A stretch of DNA of 38,419 nucleotides, from positions 1-38,419 of the forward strand of contig CAMWSU010000017.1 in assembly GCA_947176965.1 (NCBI GenBank). The letters run 5' to 3'. Below are positions 7,406 through 16,290 of this stretch, one piece after another (within the stretch, counting starts at the first letter, position 1; every line of letters starts with the position of its first letter). Source of the stretch: an uncultured Lachnospiraceae bacterium. GTDB taxonomy: Bacteria; Bacillota; Clostridia; Lachnospirales; Lachnospiraceae. Below the pieces are notes generated by a model. That model did no database searches. It saw nothing but the letters and a program-made list of their open reading frames with translations, and was not told the origin of the DNA. The position numbers and the translations under genes are program-made.

Positions 7406-9499
7406 TCAAACAATCATATCAATGTGCCCTATCCCAATAGAGAGCTCCATTCCTTCCCCCGAGTACCGGAGCTCCAGCTCCGCCGCCTTCCTCATAAGCG
7501 CCGCTCTGATATTTCCATAAAGAATCTGCTCCTCACGCAAACCGTCCACATAGCTTTGCAGCTCCTCGCGGCAGGAACGCAGCACCTCATCCCGCCCCGC
7601 GACTGTCAGTGTCTCCGGGGACGTGACGCGATACTCGATATCAACACTGGCGTAAAACAAAAACTCATAGAACACATACCCGTCGATCGGACTCACATAG
7701 GGTCTCTCCGTCCTTGACAGAACAACCGGAAAGTACGCGGCTTCCTCAAACAACTCTCCATACAGCTCACTCAAGGAGGCTCTCAGTGTCACGTCAAAGA
7801 AATCATTGTTTTCATCTTCCTTGGAAACGGTGACCTCAGCATATGTCTCAAGCGCTTCCCCAAGCGCATCGCGCGTAGGTGCGATCAATGCGTTGAACTC
7901 GGCAACGCTTAAGCTTAAATAGCCGTCCGTCTTATATGAAAGAAGTTTTTCATAGGCTGCGGAACCATCCTGCGAGAACGGCTCCCGCTCTTCCAAGATG
8001 CTTCTCTCGTCCATCTGCTCGAAGCCAACCCCGTCCTCATCGATACGGATTGTCAGCTGCCTCGTGCTGTAGGCATCCGCGTACACCTGAAGAAGCTCTA
8101 CGACCTGCGCCTCATCGAGGTACAACAGCGATTCAAGATCCTCCGTCTCCCAAAACTCCCGGATCGCGGTCATCATGCCGCCAACGATACGGTCGCGCTC
8201 TCCGACGGTAATCGTCTCCTTATCCGCGATATGATACGAAAACTGGTAAAACAGACTACACCATGCGCTGCGCCCGCATTCCTCCGACACCTTATCCGGC
8301 AGATATTGATTGATGCACGGATCCTTCTCCCTGCCCGTGTAACGGCTTTGAATCTCCATTCCATTTTCCATACCCGAAAAGTTGACGCTCAGCATGACAA
8401 ATGACCGCTCGTCTTCGGTGAGCGGGACTGCAAAATCATCCCAGCCGGTATCACAGGCAATGCGCCCCGCACGTTCCTGATCTTCATCCATCCACTCCAA
8501 AACCGCCCTGTTGAAATCCGCCAGACGCATCTCCTGATAATCCGGCGTTCTTAAAGTAAACAGGGAGCGGTAATCCGCCGGTGTGCCGTTCGGGTATTCG
8601 CGGCGTTCCTGCCCCTGACCGTCGGGATTCCCGCTCTGTCCGCCAAAATTCTCAGCACTTCCATCCTGCCCACCCCACTGCTGATTGTCATTTCGCGCTT
8701 CATCGTTCGTCTCATAGGCAGAAAGCGGCATATAAACATACTCCACGGCAATCTCCAGATTTCCGCTGCCCCATTGTTTCGTGAGCCATTCCACCTCTGC
8801 ATCGATAATCTCCCTCATCAGAGATTCATTCTGCAGCTGCCCATCCGTCTTTCCCCGCAGCACATTCCGCATGCCGTCTGTCATCCCTATCCGCGCGGCA
8901 TTGTATTCTCCTACGGTCAGCTTCTTCTCATCCAAAATTGTAAGCGTAATATAAAATTCCAACATGGCATTGTCCGCATACAACGGACACTCATTCAGAC
9001 CGCGGCTCACCGCATAGCTGCCAAATCCTCTTGTCCGCCAGCGCTCCCCGATGAGCGGTTCTAACACATAAAAGAAAAGCGCCGCCGTCTCATCATCGTC
9101 CCTGCCTTCATAGAACGCCTCATCTTTCGAAAGCCGCTCCAGCAAGTCGTAGTATTCCCATGTATCCGTCAGCGTCCAAACCGCGTTTTGATAATCGAAA
9201 ACGCTCATTTTCTCGTAGCCATCCCATTGCAGCGCACGTAGTTTTGCGTATTCCTCCTCGTTCAAAAAGCAGTTTCTGCCTGTGGATGAAAAATCTGCCG
9301 TGTTCGTTCCGATTCGCACCCGGACAGAATCATTGGTACCGCTTTCCAACGCGGTACGGACAAACCCGTCCTGCGCAGCACATCCCGTCAGCAGACCGCA
9401 CGCCGTAAATACAGCCGCCGTACGGAGCGCGAACTGCTTCACGTGCTCTATTAATTCTCCCGTTGATCGTTTCATAGATTGTTTGTTCGATTGTTTCAT
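7406..9499 (-). CDS. Predicted lipoprotein with three related modules
   Basis: A 697-residue exported protein. A basic N-terminus and a hydrophobic stretch end in the lipobox LLTGC (Cys at about residue 40), so the mature part should be lipid-anchored outside. The remainder is three diverged copies of about 200 residues. Each copy opens with a Tyr-x3-[SL]-x2-[DE]-[FY]-[NQ] type motif (MSVFDYQNAV, MRLADFNRAV, LSVAEFNALI). Each later has an aromatic-rich strand followed by LTVGEYNAAR, ITVGERDRIV or LTVAGRDEVL and a long helix. A linker rich in Gly/Gln/Asn (about 275-310) separates modules one and two. The start has GGGAG 9 bases upstream, and a terminator follows. No enzyme motif is visible. 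Similar modules may occur as ectodomains of M56-type sensor peptidases, but I cannot confirm this. Confidence 0.75.
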   Translation of the reverse strand: MKQSNKQSMKRSTGELIEHVKQFALRTAAVFTACGLLTGCAAQDGFVRTALESGTNDSVRVRIGTNTADFSSTGRNCFLNEEEYAKLRALQWDGYEKMSVFDYQNAVWTLTDTWEYYDLLERLSKDEAFYEGRDDDETAALFFYVLEPLIGERWRTRGFGSYAVSRGLNECPLYADNAMLEFYITLTILDEKKLTVGEYNAARIGMTDGMRNVLRGKTDGQLQNESLMREIIDAEVEWLTKQWGSGNLEIAVEYVYMPLSAYETNDEARNDNQQWGGQDGSAENFGGQSGNPDGQGQERREYPNGTPADYRSLFTLRTPDYQEMRLADFNRAVLEWMDEDQERAGRIACDTGWDDFAVPLTEDERSFVMLSVNFSGMENGMEIQSRYTGREKDPCINQYLPDKVSEECGRSAWCSLFYQFSYHIADKETITVGERDRIVGGMMTAIREFWETEDLESLLYLDEAQVVELLQVYADAYSTRQLTIRIDEDGVGFEQMDERSILEEREPFSQDGSAAYEKLLSYKTDGYLSLSVAEFNALIAPTRDALGEALETYAEVTVSKEDENNDFFDVTLRASLSELYGELFEEAAYFPVVLSRTERPYVSPIDGYVFYEFLFYASVDIEYRVTSPETLTVAGRDEVLRSCREELQSYVDGLREEQILYGNIRAALMRKAAELELRYSGEGMELSIGIGHIDMIV

Positions 9500-9665
9500 G
9501 ATATCAGACTCCCTTCCGCTATTCTTAGATCGCAGGCAGTTGCATTTCGCAATAACCTGTCTTTTTCAGATACACGCTGAGTATAGCAGAAGGATTTGAA
9601 GTGATATTGGAGTGAATTTGTTTTTTATGTGAAGATGCGTCGGTACTTTTTATTAGTCACAATAA

Positions 9666-9698
9666 AAGGCACTAACGAATATTTTCCGCTAATGCCTT
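9666..9698 (-). terminator. Terminator of the toxin-antitoxin operon
   Basis: A 12-bp stem (arms 9666-9677 and 9687-9698, two G-U pairs) ends in CCTTTTATT on the minus strand. It lies three bases after the toxin stop codon. Confidence 0.75.
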
Positions 9699-9701
9699 CC
9701 A

Positions 9702-9983
9702 TCACATTTGAAATAGATCTGCATGTGTCCCCGTATCAACTAATGTTAACGTCAATATATCATCCTCTATAAGATAGATCAATAACCAATTAGGTTGTAT
9801 GTGACATTCTCTATATCCTTTATAATTTCCTCCTAACGAATGGTCTCTGTATTTTGCATCCAGTGGAATTCTTGCTCTTAGTTTCTCAACAACTTCCTCC
9901 AATAAAGATATATCAAGGCCTCTTTTAATTGCAAGACGCAATCCCCTTTTAAATCGACTGGAATATTTAACTTTCAGTCCCAT
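9702..9983 (-). CDS. yafQ: YafQ-family mRNA interferase toxin (RelE/ParE superfamily)
   Basis: A 93-residue toxin of a type II toxin-antitoxin pair; YafQ enzymes cleave mRNA on the ribosome. The family signature is clear: DH at 47-48, GGNYKGYRECHIQPNWLLIY at 51-70, and TGTHADLF at 84-91. Aligned with E. coli YafQ, the catalytic His residues correspond to H48, H61 and H87 and the Phe to F91. The Asp equivalent to E. coli D67 is Asn here (N65), which may lower or change activity. The start overlaps the antitoxin gene by 17 bases, with GGAG 10 bases upstream inside the antitoxin frame. A terminator follows directly. Confidence 0.9.
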   Translation of the reverse strand: MGLKVKYSSRFKRGLRLAIKRGLDISLLEEVVEKLRARIPLDAKYRDHSLGGNYKGYRECHIQPNWLLIYLIEDDILTLTLVDTGTHADLFQM

Positions 9984-10269
9984 CTTCCAATATCTCCTTA
10001 AACATTTGCTTTACATCGGTGTACCCCCTGACATTCGAGTCTCTGCTAATCCGCTTTGCATCCTCCATTGCCTCAATTACTTCCGGCTTTAATTCCCATA
10101 TATCTTCCGGATAAGCCACATCAAAAGGTATTCCCTTTCGTAAAATTACCTGTCTAAGAAACATGTTTACAGCATCAGACAAATTAAGTCCCAATCCCTC
10201 TAAAAGTTCCACGGCTTGCTTTTTTGTGTTTTCCTCTATTCTAATTTGGGTCGGTGTTGTAGTCGCCAT
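9967..10269 (-). CDS. dinJ: RelB/DinJ-family antitoxin
   Basis: A 100-residue antitoxin. The N-terminal ribbon-helix-helix domain (about residues 5-55, TQIRIEENTKKQAVELLEGLGLNLSDAVNMFLRQVI) binds the operator; the acidic C-terminal part should wrap the toxin. The ATG chosen begins the standard antitoxin N-terminus (MATTTPTQIRIE). A GGAGG lies 14 bases upstream, somewhat far, so a GTG nine codons earlier is possible. A longer frame would run through the promoter and is unlikely. Transcribed first in the operon, it overlaps the toxin gene by 17 bases. Confidence 0.9.
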   Translation of the reverse strand: MATTTPTQIRIEENTKKQAVELLEGLGLNLSDAVNMFLRQVILRKGIPFDVAYPEDIWELKPEVIEAMEDAKRISRDSNVRGYTDVKQMFKEILEDGTES

Positions 10270-10297
10270 AAGATAACCATCTTCCTCCTTTTTCACT

Positions 10298-10326
10298 ATT
10301 TTACTACAATAAGTATACATTGTCAA
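10298..10326 (-). promoter_or_regulatory. Near-consensus sigma-A promoter of the toxin-antitoxin operon
   Basis: On the minus strand TTGACA (10321-10326), a 17-base spacer and TAAAAT (10298-10303) form an almost perfect promoter about 28 bases before the antitoxin ATG. The spacer contains ACAAT/ATTGT half-sites around GTATAC, a plausible operator for autorepression by the DinJ/YafQ complex. Confidence 0.8.
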
Positions 10327-10356
10327 TTCATTTTTTATTCCAAATGCTTTCAAATC

Positions 10357-11748
10357 TTATATTCGTATCACAGCCATCACGCCCTGAGCCGTGTTCGTGA
10401 TCTCGATCGCCGCCCCGTGCAGGTCTAGAATGGTCTTTACGATATACAGCCCTAAGCCGCTGCCGCCCGTCTGACGGCTTCGCGACTGATCGACCCGATA
10501 AAACGCCTCATACAGCTTGGGAAGCTCTTCATCCGGAATATGAACGCCCGTATTTTCAATCGTAAGTATCACCCTTTCCGCCTCTTTCCACAGCTTCACG
10601 ATCACACGGTTTCCCGCAGGTGAATATGCCGCCGCATTTCCAAGGAGATTATCGATCACTTTTTCAAGCAGCCGCGTATCCCCCAAAACGGTCACTTCCG
10701 GGGACAGGAATTTTTCAAGTGTCAGCTCTCTTAGTATGAACAGTTCTTCATGCGCTTTCAGCCGCTCATCCACAAACCGGCTGAAATCAAAGGTGCTTTT
10801 TTTACAGGTATATCCCGGCGTCTCCAAACGGGAGATTGTTAAAAGCTCCTGCACCATCGTCTCCAGCGTATCCGTAACCTCCAAGGACTGTGCGAGGTAG
10901 GTTTCCCTGTCCTGATAACGGCCGACCTGATACAGCATGCCCTGAAGCTGCCCTTTAATGATCGTGATCGGTGTTTTCAGTTCGTGGGATGCAGCCGAAA
11001 AAAACGCAAGCCGCTGCTGCTCCAATTCCCGCTCCCTGTCAATATCCGCCCGCAGCTTCCGGTTTGCTTCCCGAAGCTCTGATAACGCCACTGACAGCCT
11101 TACGGACAGCTCGTTTAAGCTGTCGGACAACACGCCGATCTCATCCGTGCGCTTCACCGGACAGAGGCTGCCAAAATCCATATCCGCCATCTGTCTTGAA
11201 ATCGCGCTGATCTTTTTGATCGGTCTTGTCATATACCATGTGTAAAAAAAAGCGGCGATCACCGATGTTACCAAAACAAACGCGCTGATGACCGGCAGGG
11301 ACTTGTGCAATGCCTCCACTACCTGACTTTCCTTGTCCGTGTTCTGCGAGGCGAACAGAACATATTCCTCCTCGCCGTCCAGCAGCCGAAACGAATACTG
11401 TCCGGTTTTCTCACAGTCAGCATAATCCTCCATCCTTTTTCCCGTTTCCCTATCCCAGTCCATGAGAAACAGTTCTTCCCCGGTGCTTCGGAAAATGTGA
11501 AATACAAACTCATCCTCCGTCTCATCGGCAAGAAAGCCGTTCATCTCTACAATGAAATACGATGCATCTGTTTGATCCACTTCGCATAAGATCACCGACA
11601 TTTCACTTGCCAGATACTCCACATCCGCCGCCTCATGAGAATAAATATACGGTGCAAAGCGGACAATGCAAAAATAAGTGCAGCCGCAGCAGACCGCTGT
11701 CAGAACTGCCGTCAACAAAAAAACTTTTACGGATAACTTACTTCTCAT
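10357..11748 (-). CDS. Sensor histidine kinase
   Basis: A 463-residue membrane histidine kinase. Order of parts: TM1 (about 7-28), an extracytoplasmic sensor of about 120 residues, TM2 (152-172), HAMP (173-225), dimerisation and phosphoacceptor domain with H255 in AASHELKTP, and an ATPase domain with N371 in the N-box and GGSGLGL at 428-434. The start chosen (MRSKLSVKV) gives the usual short cytoplasmic tail before TM1 and overlaps the response-regulator gene by 11 bases, so translation is coupled. The signal is unknown; no obvious target genes such as an ABC transporter or resistance gene lie next to the pair. Confidence 0.93.
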   Translation of the reverse strand: MRSKLSVKVFLLTAVLTAVCCGCTYFCIVRFAPYIYSHEAADVEYLASEMSVILCEVDQTDASYFIVEMNGFLADETEDEFVFHIFRSTGEELFLMDWDRETGKRMEDYADCEKTGQYSFRLLDGEEEYVLFASQNTDKESQVVEALHKSLPVISAFVLVTSVIAAFFYTWYMTRPIKKISAISRQMADMDFGSLCPVKRTDEIGVLSDSLNELSVRLSVALSELREANRKLRADIDRERELEQQRLAFFSAASHELKTPITIIKGQLQGMLYQVGRYQDRETYLAQSLEVTDTLETMVQELLTISRLETPGYTCKKSTFDFSRFVDERLKAHEELFILRELTLEKFLSPEVTVLGDTRLLEKVIDNLLGNAAAYSPAGNRVIVKLWKEAERVILTIENTGVHIPDEELPKLYEAFYRVDQSRSRQTGGSGLGLYIVKTILDLHGAAIEITNTAQGVMAVIRI

Positions 11749-12415
11749 CTTCTTTATCAATGCGGTATCCCACCCCTCTGATCGTCTCGATATAATCTGC
11801 ATCCCCTAGCTTTTTCCGAATATTTTTGATGTGCGTATCAATGATTCTTTCATCGCCGAAAAACTCATACTTCCAAAGCGCGCCAAGCAGATTGGCTCTT
11901 GTCAGAATCCTTCCTTTATGAAGCAGCAGCTCCCGCAGAATCTCAAACTCGCGCGGCGTAAAATCAATGCCGGTATGATTTATGTAAACTTTATACCCGT
12001 CCAAATCCAGCGTGAGCTCCTTGTATGTGAGCGTCTGCGTATCGCCCTCCTGCTTGGCGCTGCGGCGCAGCACAGCCGCTATTTTCCTGATCAGGATTGG
12101 CATGGAAAACGGTTTGGCAATGTAATCGTCCACCTGCAGATCCAATCCCCGAATTTGATGTTCCTCATCGTCCAATGCAGTTAACATAATGATAGGAACA
12201 TCGGATTTTTGACGGATCACCTCACACACACCAAACCCGTCAATCTTCGGAAGCATCACATCCAATAGGATCAGGTCAAAGGTCTGTTTTTCATATTGGG
12301 ACAGCGCTTCCACACCGTCGGATGCCAAAACGACGTCATAACCTGCTTCTTTTAAGAAATCATGCAGTAATGCCTGTATTGACAATTCGTCCTCTACGAT
12401 GAGTAATTTTTTCAT
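11738..12415 (-). CDS. OmpR-family response regulator
   Basis: A 225-residue two-component regulator. The receiver domain has acidic residues E8 and D9, phosphoacceptor D52 (DLILLDVMLP), T79 and K101 (IAKPF). The C-terminal winged helix (about 125-220) contains DFTPREFEILRELL and IIDTHIKNIRKKL, typical of the OmpR/PhoB class. GAGGGG lies 5 bases before the ATG. It is the first gene of a two-gene operon with the histidine kinase, which starts inside its last codons. Confidence 0.95.
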   Translation of the reverse strand: MKKLLIVEDELSIQALLHDFLKEAGYDVVLASDGVEALSQYEKQTFDLILLDVMLPKIDGFGVCEVIRQKSDVPIIMLTALDDEEHQIRGLDLQVDDYIAKPFSMPILIRKIAAVLRRSAKQEGDTQTLTYKELTLDLDGYKVYINHTGIDFTPREFEILRELLLHKGRILTRANLLGALWKYEFFGDERIIDTHIKNIRKKLGDADYIETIRGVGYRIDKEDEK

Positions 12416-12540
12416 AGGGTCCCCTCAAAAAATATAGTTTCAAAAAAGGTCTGATATATATATTGTCTCTCGATATATTACCATACTTTTTTGAATCTAG
12501 GATGAAGATGCGCGATTTTTATCGTTTTTATTTTTGCAAA

Positions 12541-12576
12541 GAAAAAAGAGAAGACACACTCCTCTTCTCTTTTTTC
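12541..12576. terminator. Terminator at the end of the rhamnose operon
   Basis: A perfect 14-bp stem (12541-12554 with 12563-12576) with A- and T-rich outer ends. It lies 31 bases after the rhaD stop codon and upstream of the two-component genes. The symmetrical A/T ends would let it work in both directions. Confidence 0.85.
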
Positions 12577-12606
12577 AAAATTTTTTTCTGTTACATCTGA
12601 CCGCTG

Positions 12607-13431
12607 CTATTTCTCATACAAAAACTTCTCCGGCAGCGTCACTTGAAAATCTCTCGCGAGGTTTCTAAACTCTTCCGGCAGGATCGTCTGCAATTTATCC
12701 GGCCGCATGGATAACATTTTGACCAGGATCTCTGCCGACTTTTCCACGGTATGCATCAGCCCGAATGTGGTGTCAAAGTCTTCTCCCGCCGCGAACATCC
12801 CGTGATGCGCCCAGATCGCCACATCATAGTTTTTCATCAGGTTACTGGTCGCAACCGCGATCTCCCGTCCTCCCGGAACCATCCACGGTACGACGCCGAT
12901 CCCGTCCGGGAACACAACCGGGCATTCCGTCGCCATCTCCCATAATTCTCTTGTAAATATCTCATCCTTCAGCGGAAGCACAAACGTCAGCGCGATCACA
13001 TTCGTTGTGTGCGCATGGTAGATCACACGGTATGCTCCGTTTGTCAGTCCCGCCTTCACCTCATGATTCATCAAATGGGAAGGCAGCTCGGACGTCGGTT
13101 TCCCGCCATTGACAAGCCCCCATACAATCCTGTACCGCTCTCCCTTTTCGTCGAGCTCGATCATGCAGATGGAGTCCTCCGGCTTTAGGATCACATTGCG
13201 AAAATATTTTCCGCTCCCCGTCACCAGAAAATATTCCCCCGCAAGCCCCGGCACCTCCGTACCGATCGGCTTCCACTCTCCTGCCTGAAACTCTTCTTTT
13301 ACCGACTCGACCTCCTCCGGCTTTACGCGGTAGGATAAATTGCCGCCGTTTCTCTCATGCCAGCCAAGCTCCCAACCGTCGTTTGCCATACGGATAAATC
13401 CCTGCACAAATTCTGCCTCTAACATCTTCAT
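12607..13431 (-). CDS. rhaD: Rhamnulose-1-phosphate aldolase
   Basis: A 274-residue class II aldolase, the same length as E. coli RhaD. It splits L-rhamnulose 1-phosphate into dihydroxyacetone phosphate and L-lactaldehyde. Visible landmarks are NGGNLSYR near the N-terminus, the catalytic Glu in TSELPSHL, and the zinc ligands HAH (YHAHTTN) and the later His in WAHHG. The ATG at MKMLEAEFV is chosen over a GTG four codons earlier, which almost abuts the AAAGGG ribosome site. It is the last gene of the large minus-strand operon, 80 bases after rhaA, and is followed by a strong terminator. No aldehyde reductase or propanediol gene is seen in the window. Confidence 0.95.
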   Translation of the reverse strand: MKMLEAEFVQGFIRMANDGWELGWHERNGGNLSYRVKPEEVESVKEEFQAGEWKPIGTEVPGLAGEYFLVTGSGKYFRNVILKPEDSICMIELDEKGERYRIVWGLVNGGKPTSELPSHLMNHEVKAGLTNGAYRVIYHAHTTNVIALTFVLPLKDEIFTRELWEMATECPVVFPDGIGVVPWMVPGGREIAVATSNLMKNYDVAIWAHHGMFAAGEDFDTTFGLMHTVEKSAEILVKMLSMRPDKLQTILPEEFRNLARDFQVTLPEKFLYEK

Positions 13432-13511
13432 TCTGATAACCACACCCTTTCTGAGCCTGCCTATCGGTGCCTAGATGCCTATCACACACTTAGCCCCCGC
13501 ATTGGCTCCTT

Positions 13512-14768
13512 CTATCGTTTTAACAATACTTCCGCTTCATATTTTTTTACTTCCTCAAACCACTCTGAGCCCGCGCTCACACCGCACTGTCTGCAATACT
13601 CCTCCCAAATATCTCCAAACGGGTAGGTCTTTAACTCCTCCTGCAGTACCATCATCTCTGACAGGCTGTTTTGATCCTGTAATTCTTTTAATTTCCGATT
13701 CGGTGTGCATAACGCGGAAAGGAGCGCTTTCTGCCAGCTTCGAAAACCGACCGTCCATGCGGAAATCCGGTTAATCCCGGCATCAAAATAGTCAAGCGCC
13801 ATATAAACGCGGCTTAACGCATCATTCCTCACGATCTCTTTTGCCATCTCTTTCGTCTCGTCATCAAACAGGACGACATGATCGCTGTCCCAGCGCACCG
13901 GCCTGGTAATGTGCAGTGCAATTTCCGGGAAAAAGCACAGAAGTGTCGGAATCTTATCCGATACAACCTCTGTCGGGTGATAGTGTCCGTTATCCATCAG
14001 CGGCAGACATCCCTCATGAGTTGCCGCGAACGTCAGCGTAAACTCGCCGCTTCCGGCTGTATAGGATTCCACACCGATCCCGAATACCTTCGACTCCACA
14101 CAAGGTTTTACAAGCTTCCGGTCAAAGGGTTCCGACAAGATCTGCTCAATCGAATCCTTATAGCGCAGTCTCGGTCCCATACGGTCCGCCGGAATATCCT
14201 TATAACCGTCCCCCGTCCATATGTTCATGACACAGGGAACTCCCGTTTCTTTTGCAAAATATTCGGATATACGGATGCATGCCTTTCCGTGATCGATCCA
14301 AAACCTCCGTGTCTCCTCATCCGGGCTTGAGAGCGTCAGCCCGTCTTTGATCTTATCATGAGAAAAAAAGGTAGGATTAAAATCGATTCCCATATTTCTT
14401 TCTTTTGCAAACGCAACCCATTTCGCAAAATGCTTCGGTTCCAGTTTATCCCGATCTACATGCTCCCCTTCCTCAAAAATCGCATAGCTTGCATGCAGAT
14501 TCAGTTTCTTTTTTCCCGGTGTGAGGCGCAATACCTCGTCCATATCCTGCATTAATTCCTCCGGCGTTCTCGCTTTGCCCGGATAATTGCCCGTGACCTG
14601 AATTCCGCCCGTCAGCGGTCCGACATGATCAAACCCAGTCACATCGTCCCCCTGCCAGCAATGAAGCGACACGGGAACCTCTTTTAACTGCGCGATGGCA
14701 GCATCGGTATCCACACCGATTCCGGCGTACCTATTCTTTGCCGCCTCATATCTTTCCTGTTGTGTCAT
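13512..14768 (-). CDS. rhaA: L-rhamnose isomerase
   Basis: A 418-residue enzyme that converts L-rhamnose to L-rhamnulose, close to the E. coli length of 419. Family landmarks are the N-terminal AKNRYAGIGVDTDAAI, LSLHASYA-like LNLHASYAIF, PSFFSH-like NPTFFSHDK, MNIWTGDG and the metal-site segment MDNGHYHPTEVVSDKI. The start is set 12 codons into the longest frame, where GGAGGAG lies 7 bases before the ATG. It is in an operon between rhaB and rhaD, with a 68-base gap after rhaB. Confidence 0.97.
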   Translation of the reverse strand: MTQQERYEAAKNRYAGIGVDTDAAIAQLKEVPVSLHCWQGDDVTGFDHVGPLTGGIQVTGNYPGKARTPEELMQDMDEVLRLTPGKKKLNLHASYAIFEEGEHVDRDKLEPKHFAKWVAFAKERNMGIDFNPTFFSHDKIKDGLTLSSPDEETRRFWIDHGKACIRISEYFAKETGVPCVMNIWTGDGYKDIPADRMGPRLRYKDSIEQILSEPFDRKLVKPCVESKVFGIGVESYTAGSGEFTLTFAATHEGCLPLMDNGHYHPTEVVSDKIPTLLCFFPEIALHITRPVRWDSDHVVLFDDETKEMAKEIVRNDALSRVYMALDYFDAGINRISAWTVGFRSWQKALLSALCTPNRKLKELQDQNSLSEMMVLQEELKTYPFGDIWEEYCRQCGVSAGSEWFEEVKKYEAEVLLKR

Positions 14769-14836
14769 CCTGTCTCCTCCTTCTTTCCATGTCCTGTTAA
14801 ACATTTGCGTTCCGCATTGTCCTGTCCCGGTTGGGT

Positions 14837-16240
14837 TCAGCCGCGAAATTCGCGGATATCAAACGAATCATAGACACACTTTCGTGCCTCCTTCAGATCT
14901 GCAAACACTCCGCTTCTTATCATCTGTGCCATCAGATTACCGACAGCGGTTGCTTCTCCCGGTCCCGCATACACGGTTTTCTTTGTCGCAGCAGCCGTCA
15001 GCCGGTTCAAATAGGCCGCATTGGAACCGCCTCCGATCACATGAATGCTGTCGTACACCTTTCCGGTATTTTTCTCCAATTCCCGCACCGTTTTCCCGTA
15101 GCAATCCGCAAGACTCTGATAGACAACTGCCGCAACTTCTCCGACGCTCTCGGGTATCTTTTGCCCCGTTCTTTCACAATACGCCCGAATTTCCTCTGTC
15201 ATATTCTGCGGTGCCAAAAAGCACGAATCATTTACATCTACTCTGGATGGAAAATTCTGATTCTCCTCCGCCATTTCACATAGCTGTGCAAAGGTATACG
15301 CATCTCCCAGCTCATGCCGCACGGACTGGATCATCCACAGCCCCATAATGTTTTTCAAATATCGGAAACGATACTCATAACCGCCTTCATTCGTAAAGTT
15401 TGACAATCTGCTTTGTTCCTTACAATTTGCCTTTTCCATCTCTACGCCCATGAGAGACCATGTTCCCGAACTGATATACAGCCCGTCCATCCTGGCGGCG
15501 GGCATTGCCATGACCGCAGATGCCGTATCATGACTTGCACACAGCACCACTTCACAGTCAAACCCTACTTTTTCCCGAATATGCTTCTGTAGATTTCCCA
15601 CCTTTGTCCCCGGCATTTGCAGGGGCAGAAACATCGATTCCGGGTATCCGAGCTGCCGGATCAGTTCCGCATCCCATTGCTTATCCTTTGGACTGACAAG
15701 CTGCGTGGAGGTCGCGTTGGTATATTCCGACACCCGATTTCCCGTCAACAGAAACTGGAAGTAATCCGGCAGCATCAAAAACGTCTTTGCCTTTTCTAAA
15801 AGCTCCGGTGTCTGCTGCTTTACTGCCATTAACTGATAGATCGTATTAAAAATCTGCTTTTGAATCCCGGTTCTTGCATACAGCTCCCGTTCCGGAATCT
15901 TCTCATAAACCAGACTGTCCATTCCCCTTGTCCGATCATCCCGATAACCGTAGGTATCCCCCAACACATGATCGTTTCCATCCAAAAGAACATAGTCCAC
16001 CGCCCAGGTGTCGATCGACATGCTGACCGGAGCCTTGCCGCACGCACCGCACCTTTTCATTCCCTCCACGATCTGGTCAAACAAATAGGTGACATCCCAG
16101 AGCAGCTTTCCATCCTTATTTTGCATGCCGTTCTCAAAACGATAAATCTCTTCGATCACCATCCTGCCGTCTTCCACACATCCTAAGATATGACGTCCGC
16201 TGGAAGCGCCGATATCAACAGCCAGATAATAATTCCGCAT
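14837..16240 (-). CDS. rhaB: Rhamnulokinase
   Basis: A 467-residue FGGY-family sugar kinase that phosphorylates L-rhamnulose at C1. The N-terminal phosphate-binding motif is VDIGASSGRHILG; the C-terminal ATP-binding segment is IHVIGGGSNAAYLNRLTA. The middle segment STWSLMGVE and the SHDTASAVMAMPA segment are typical of RhaB. Start: GGAGG lies 5 bases before the ATG 16 codons into the longest frame. It lies 50 bases after the chemoreceptor gene and heads the rhaBAD part of the operon. Confidence 0.96.
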   Translation of the reverse strand: MRNYYLAVDIGASSGRHILGCVEDGRMVIEEIYRFENGMQNKDGKLLWDVTYLFDQIVEGMKRCGACGKAPVSMSIDTWAVDYVLLDGNDHVLGDTYGYRDDRTRGMDSLVYEKIPERELYARTGIQKQIFNTIYQLMAVKQQTPELLEKAKTFLMLPDYFQFLLTGNRVSEYTNATSTQLVSPKDKQWDAELIRQLGYPESMFLPLQMPGTKVGNLQKHIREKVGFDCEVVLCASHDTASAVMAMPAARMDGLYISSGTWSLMGVEMEKANCKEQSRLSNFTNEGGYEYRFRYLKNIMGLWMIQSVRHELGDAYTFAQLCEMAEENQNFPSRVDVNDSCFLAPQNMTEEIRAYCERTGQKIPESVGEVAAVVYQSLADCYGKTVRELEKNTGKVYDSIHVIGGGSNAAYLNRLTAAATKKTVYAGPGEATAVGNLMAQMIRSGVFADLKEARKCVYDSFDIREFRG

Positions 16241-16290
16241 TGCAACCTCCATTCTTTCCTGATGAAACAGCCGCACAGGCTTTTCCAACG

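Noticed and set aside
9500-9600. Promoter for the three-module lipoprotein with TATACT as -10
   Set aside because: No acceptable -35 is found at 16-18 bases from the box.
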